This document shows positions 62,790 to 64,000 of a stretch of 64,000 bases of DNA, piece by piece. This stretch comes from Anolis sagrei. Its lineage: Eukaryota > Chordata > Lepidosauria > Squamata > Anolidae. The notes beneath the pieces were generated by a model. That model did not search any database. It saw nothing but the letters and a program-made list of their open reading frames with translations, and had not been told where the DNA came from. Numbering within the stretch: position 1 is the stretch's first letter; each line of letters starts with the position of its first letter. A program made the translations under genes and the position numbers. Where the stretch lies: positions 167,264,822 to 167,328,821 of the forward strand of contig NC_090025.1 of NCBI RefSeq assembly GCF_037176765.1, given 5' to 3'.

Positions 62790-63314
62790 GTCAACTCAAA
62801 AGAAATTTTAATGGTTCAATATATAACATATAAAGACAGATTACAAATATAGTAGGAAATGGTTCATTCACTAGTTCATTGCTGAGGTATAAATATGTTT
62901 CAAAAATAGAAACATAGTATAAAACTTGTTTAAGCAAAGTCTTGTTTTCCAGGACGGGTACATGTAGGCCATACAACATCGGAAAATAATACAAAAACAA
63001 ACACTGGACAGAGTAACTGCAACAACATTGATTTCTCAGAGATCTAAGAGAGAAAGTGCTTGATCTTTGTGGTTCTTCCCTTTGTTTAAAGGCGTGCCAT
63101 ACTGTGACATTTCAGGATCTTTGCAGAAATGTTCTCCCCACTAATGTTTCAATTTTCAAACCATTTGCATCTTCTGTATTGTTAGTAAAACAAGAACAGC
63201 TAAGCCTAGGTCATCCAAGTTGGGGCTTCGAAGCATATCTTCCTTGATTATAAAAAGAGCTGTAAATTTAGGAAAGGGCAAGAACTGGCAAAACATGTTT
63301 GGAGTCCCTTCTGT
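62790..63314 (-). other. HMOX1: HMOX1 3' UTR
   Basis: About 525 nt from the stop codon to just past ATTAAA on the minus strand (62812-62807). The extent is inferred from that signal. No repeat was recognised inside. Confidence 0.55.
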
Positions 63315-63442
63315 TCACATGGCATACAAGCCGACAGCAATTGTTGCTGCCAAAAAGAAAAGAGCGAGGGTCCAACGCAACAATGGTGTGCTGGGCAACA
63401 TGTTCTTGTGGGTCATTCTTGCTCTGTCACTTTCCTTTGAAC
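63315..63442 (-). CDS. HMOX1: Heme oxygenase 1, last coding exon (partial gene)
   Basis: HMOX1 cleaves haem to biliverdin, iron and CO on the cytosolic face of the endoplasmic reticulum. This exon holds 41 full codons and a TGA at 63317-63315, preceded by two bases of a split codon. The acceptor is 'ttttaatatag' before GTTCAAAGG. The product begins SKESDRARMTHKN and continues with TPLLRW, a hydrophobic stretch and the family ending AVGLYAM, the C-terminal membrane anchor. The catalytic exons and the promoter lie beyond the right edge. Position directly upstream of MCM5 in the same orientation, as in human, supports the call. Confidence 0.93.
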
Positions 63443-64000
63443 CTATATTAAAACAAAGAGAAACTTGTCAAACATGAAAACTTGTTGGAGAGATTTTATT
63501 TCTAAAACATTAAGTGATGCCATGGTCACATTGATAACATAACTGGATGCCAGGAATACACCTTTAAGCACAATGATACAGATAAATGATAGGCATTTCA
63601 TTTTTTTTTCTGCCTAAGTGGAGTATTTTGCATTTGTCACTGTTGAACCTCATTTTGTTAGTTCTGGCCCGCCTCTCTAATCTGTCAAGATCGTTTTGAA
63701 TTCTTCTCCTGTCTTCTGGAGTATTGGCTATCCCTCCCAATTTGGTGTTGTCTGCAAACTTGATGATCATACCTTCTCACCCTTCATCTAAGTCATTAAT
63801 AAAGATGTTGAACAGGACCGGGCCCAGGACGGAACCCTGCGGCACTCTGCTTGTAGCTTCTTTCCAGGATGAAGAGGAAGCATTGGTGAGCACCCTCTGG
63901 GTTCGTCCGTGGTGAGGGGAAATAACTCCCTAATATTCTCACCCCAGTACATCCCTATCTGGTTTCAAGATAAGTTTGCCATATAGATTTCCATCAAGAC
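63443..64000 (-). other. HMOX1: HMOX1 intron (partial) with CR1
   Basis: Sequence upstream of the last exon on the minus strand. Its main content is an antisense CR1. Confidence 0.8.
63590..63914 (-). mobile_element. CR1 LINE internal fragment
   Basis: Minus-strand reverse-transcriptase sequence: KFADNTKLGGIANTPEDRRR, IQNDLDRLERRARTNKMRFN, SDKCKILHLGRK. The plus strand continues 'ggaccgggcccaggacggaa', 'ccctgcggcactctgcttgt'. It lacks the 3' end and stops near 'gggttcgtccgtgg'. Confidence 0.87.

Overview
The window is a stretch of squamate reptile nuclear DNA, probably an iguanian, Anolis-like lizard. The repeat mix points there: CR1 and L2 LINEs, BovB LINEs with Sauria-type SINEs, Penelope-like elements, many short hAT elements with 8-bp target duplications, and Helitrons. 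The two host genes found are ordinary vertebrate genes with vertebrate splice structure.

Layout. About 1-36.8 kb is gene-poor and made of repeats and unique intergenic DNA. About 36.8-57.1 kb is MCM5 on the minus strand. All 16 coding exons can be placed, every junction is GT-AG, the frame is unbroken and the product is 733 residues. A promoter region at about 57.0-57.4 kb carries an E2F site and a row of inverted CCAAT boxes. About 57.4-62.7 kb is intergenic and full of elements nested in one another. At 62.8-63.44 kb lie the last coding exon and 3' UTR of HMOX1, also on the minus strand, and that gene runs off the right edge. HMOX1 followed by MCM5 in the same direction is the order known in human.

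Host genes. MCM5 is a subunit of the MCM2-7 replicative helicase, and the promoter motifs fit S-phase control through E2F and NF-Y. HMOX1 is the haem-degrading enzyme of the endoplasmic reticulum. Only its C-terminal membrane anchor is inside the window. No other functional protein gene was recognised.

Repeats. The most unusual structure is an 857-bp insertion at 19906-20762, flanked by a perfect 16-bp duplication and lying inside an old CR1. It is an inverted repeat with a 74-bp tandem array, and each arm carries a 40-nt sequence laid out like a hammerhead ribozyme. A diverged version of the same layout lies in a Penelope-like fragment at 7.4-8.0 kb. Other readable histories are a 5'-inverted RPS3A retrocopy with a 17-bp target duplication inside a SINE, an L2/L2-tail/CR1 nest, a MITE/L2/Helitron nest, a Helitron split by a CR1, a mariner-type element with intact ends, and a fossil solo LTR with a 5-bp duplication. 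All calls come from reading the sequence; no database search was possible, so family names rest on recognition.
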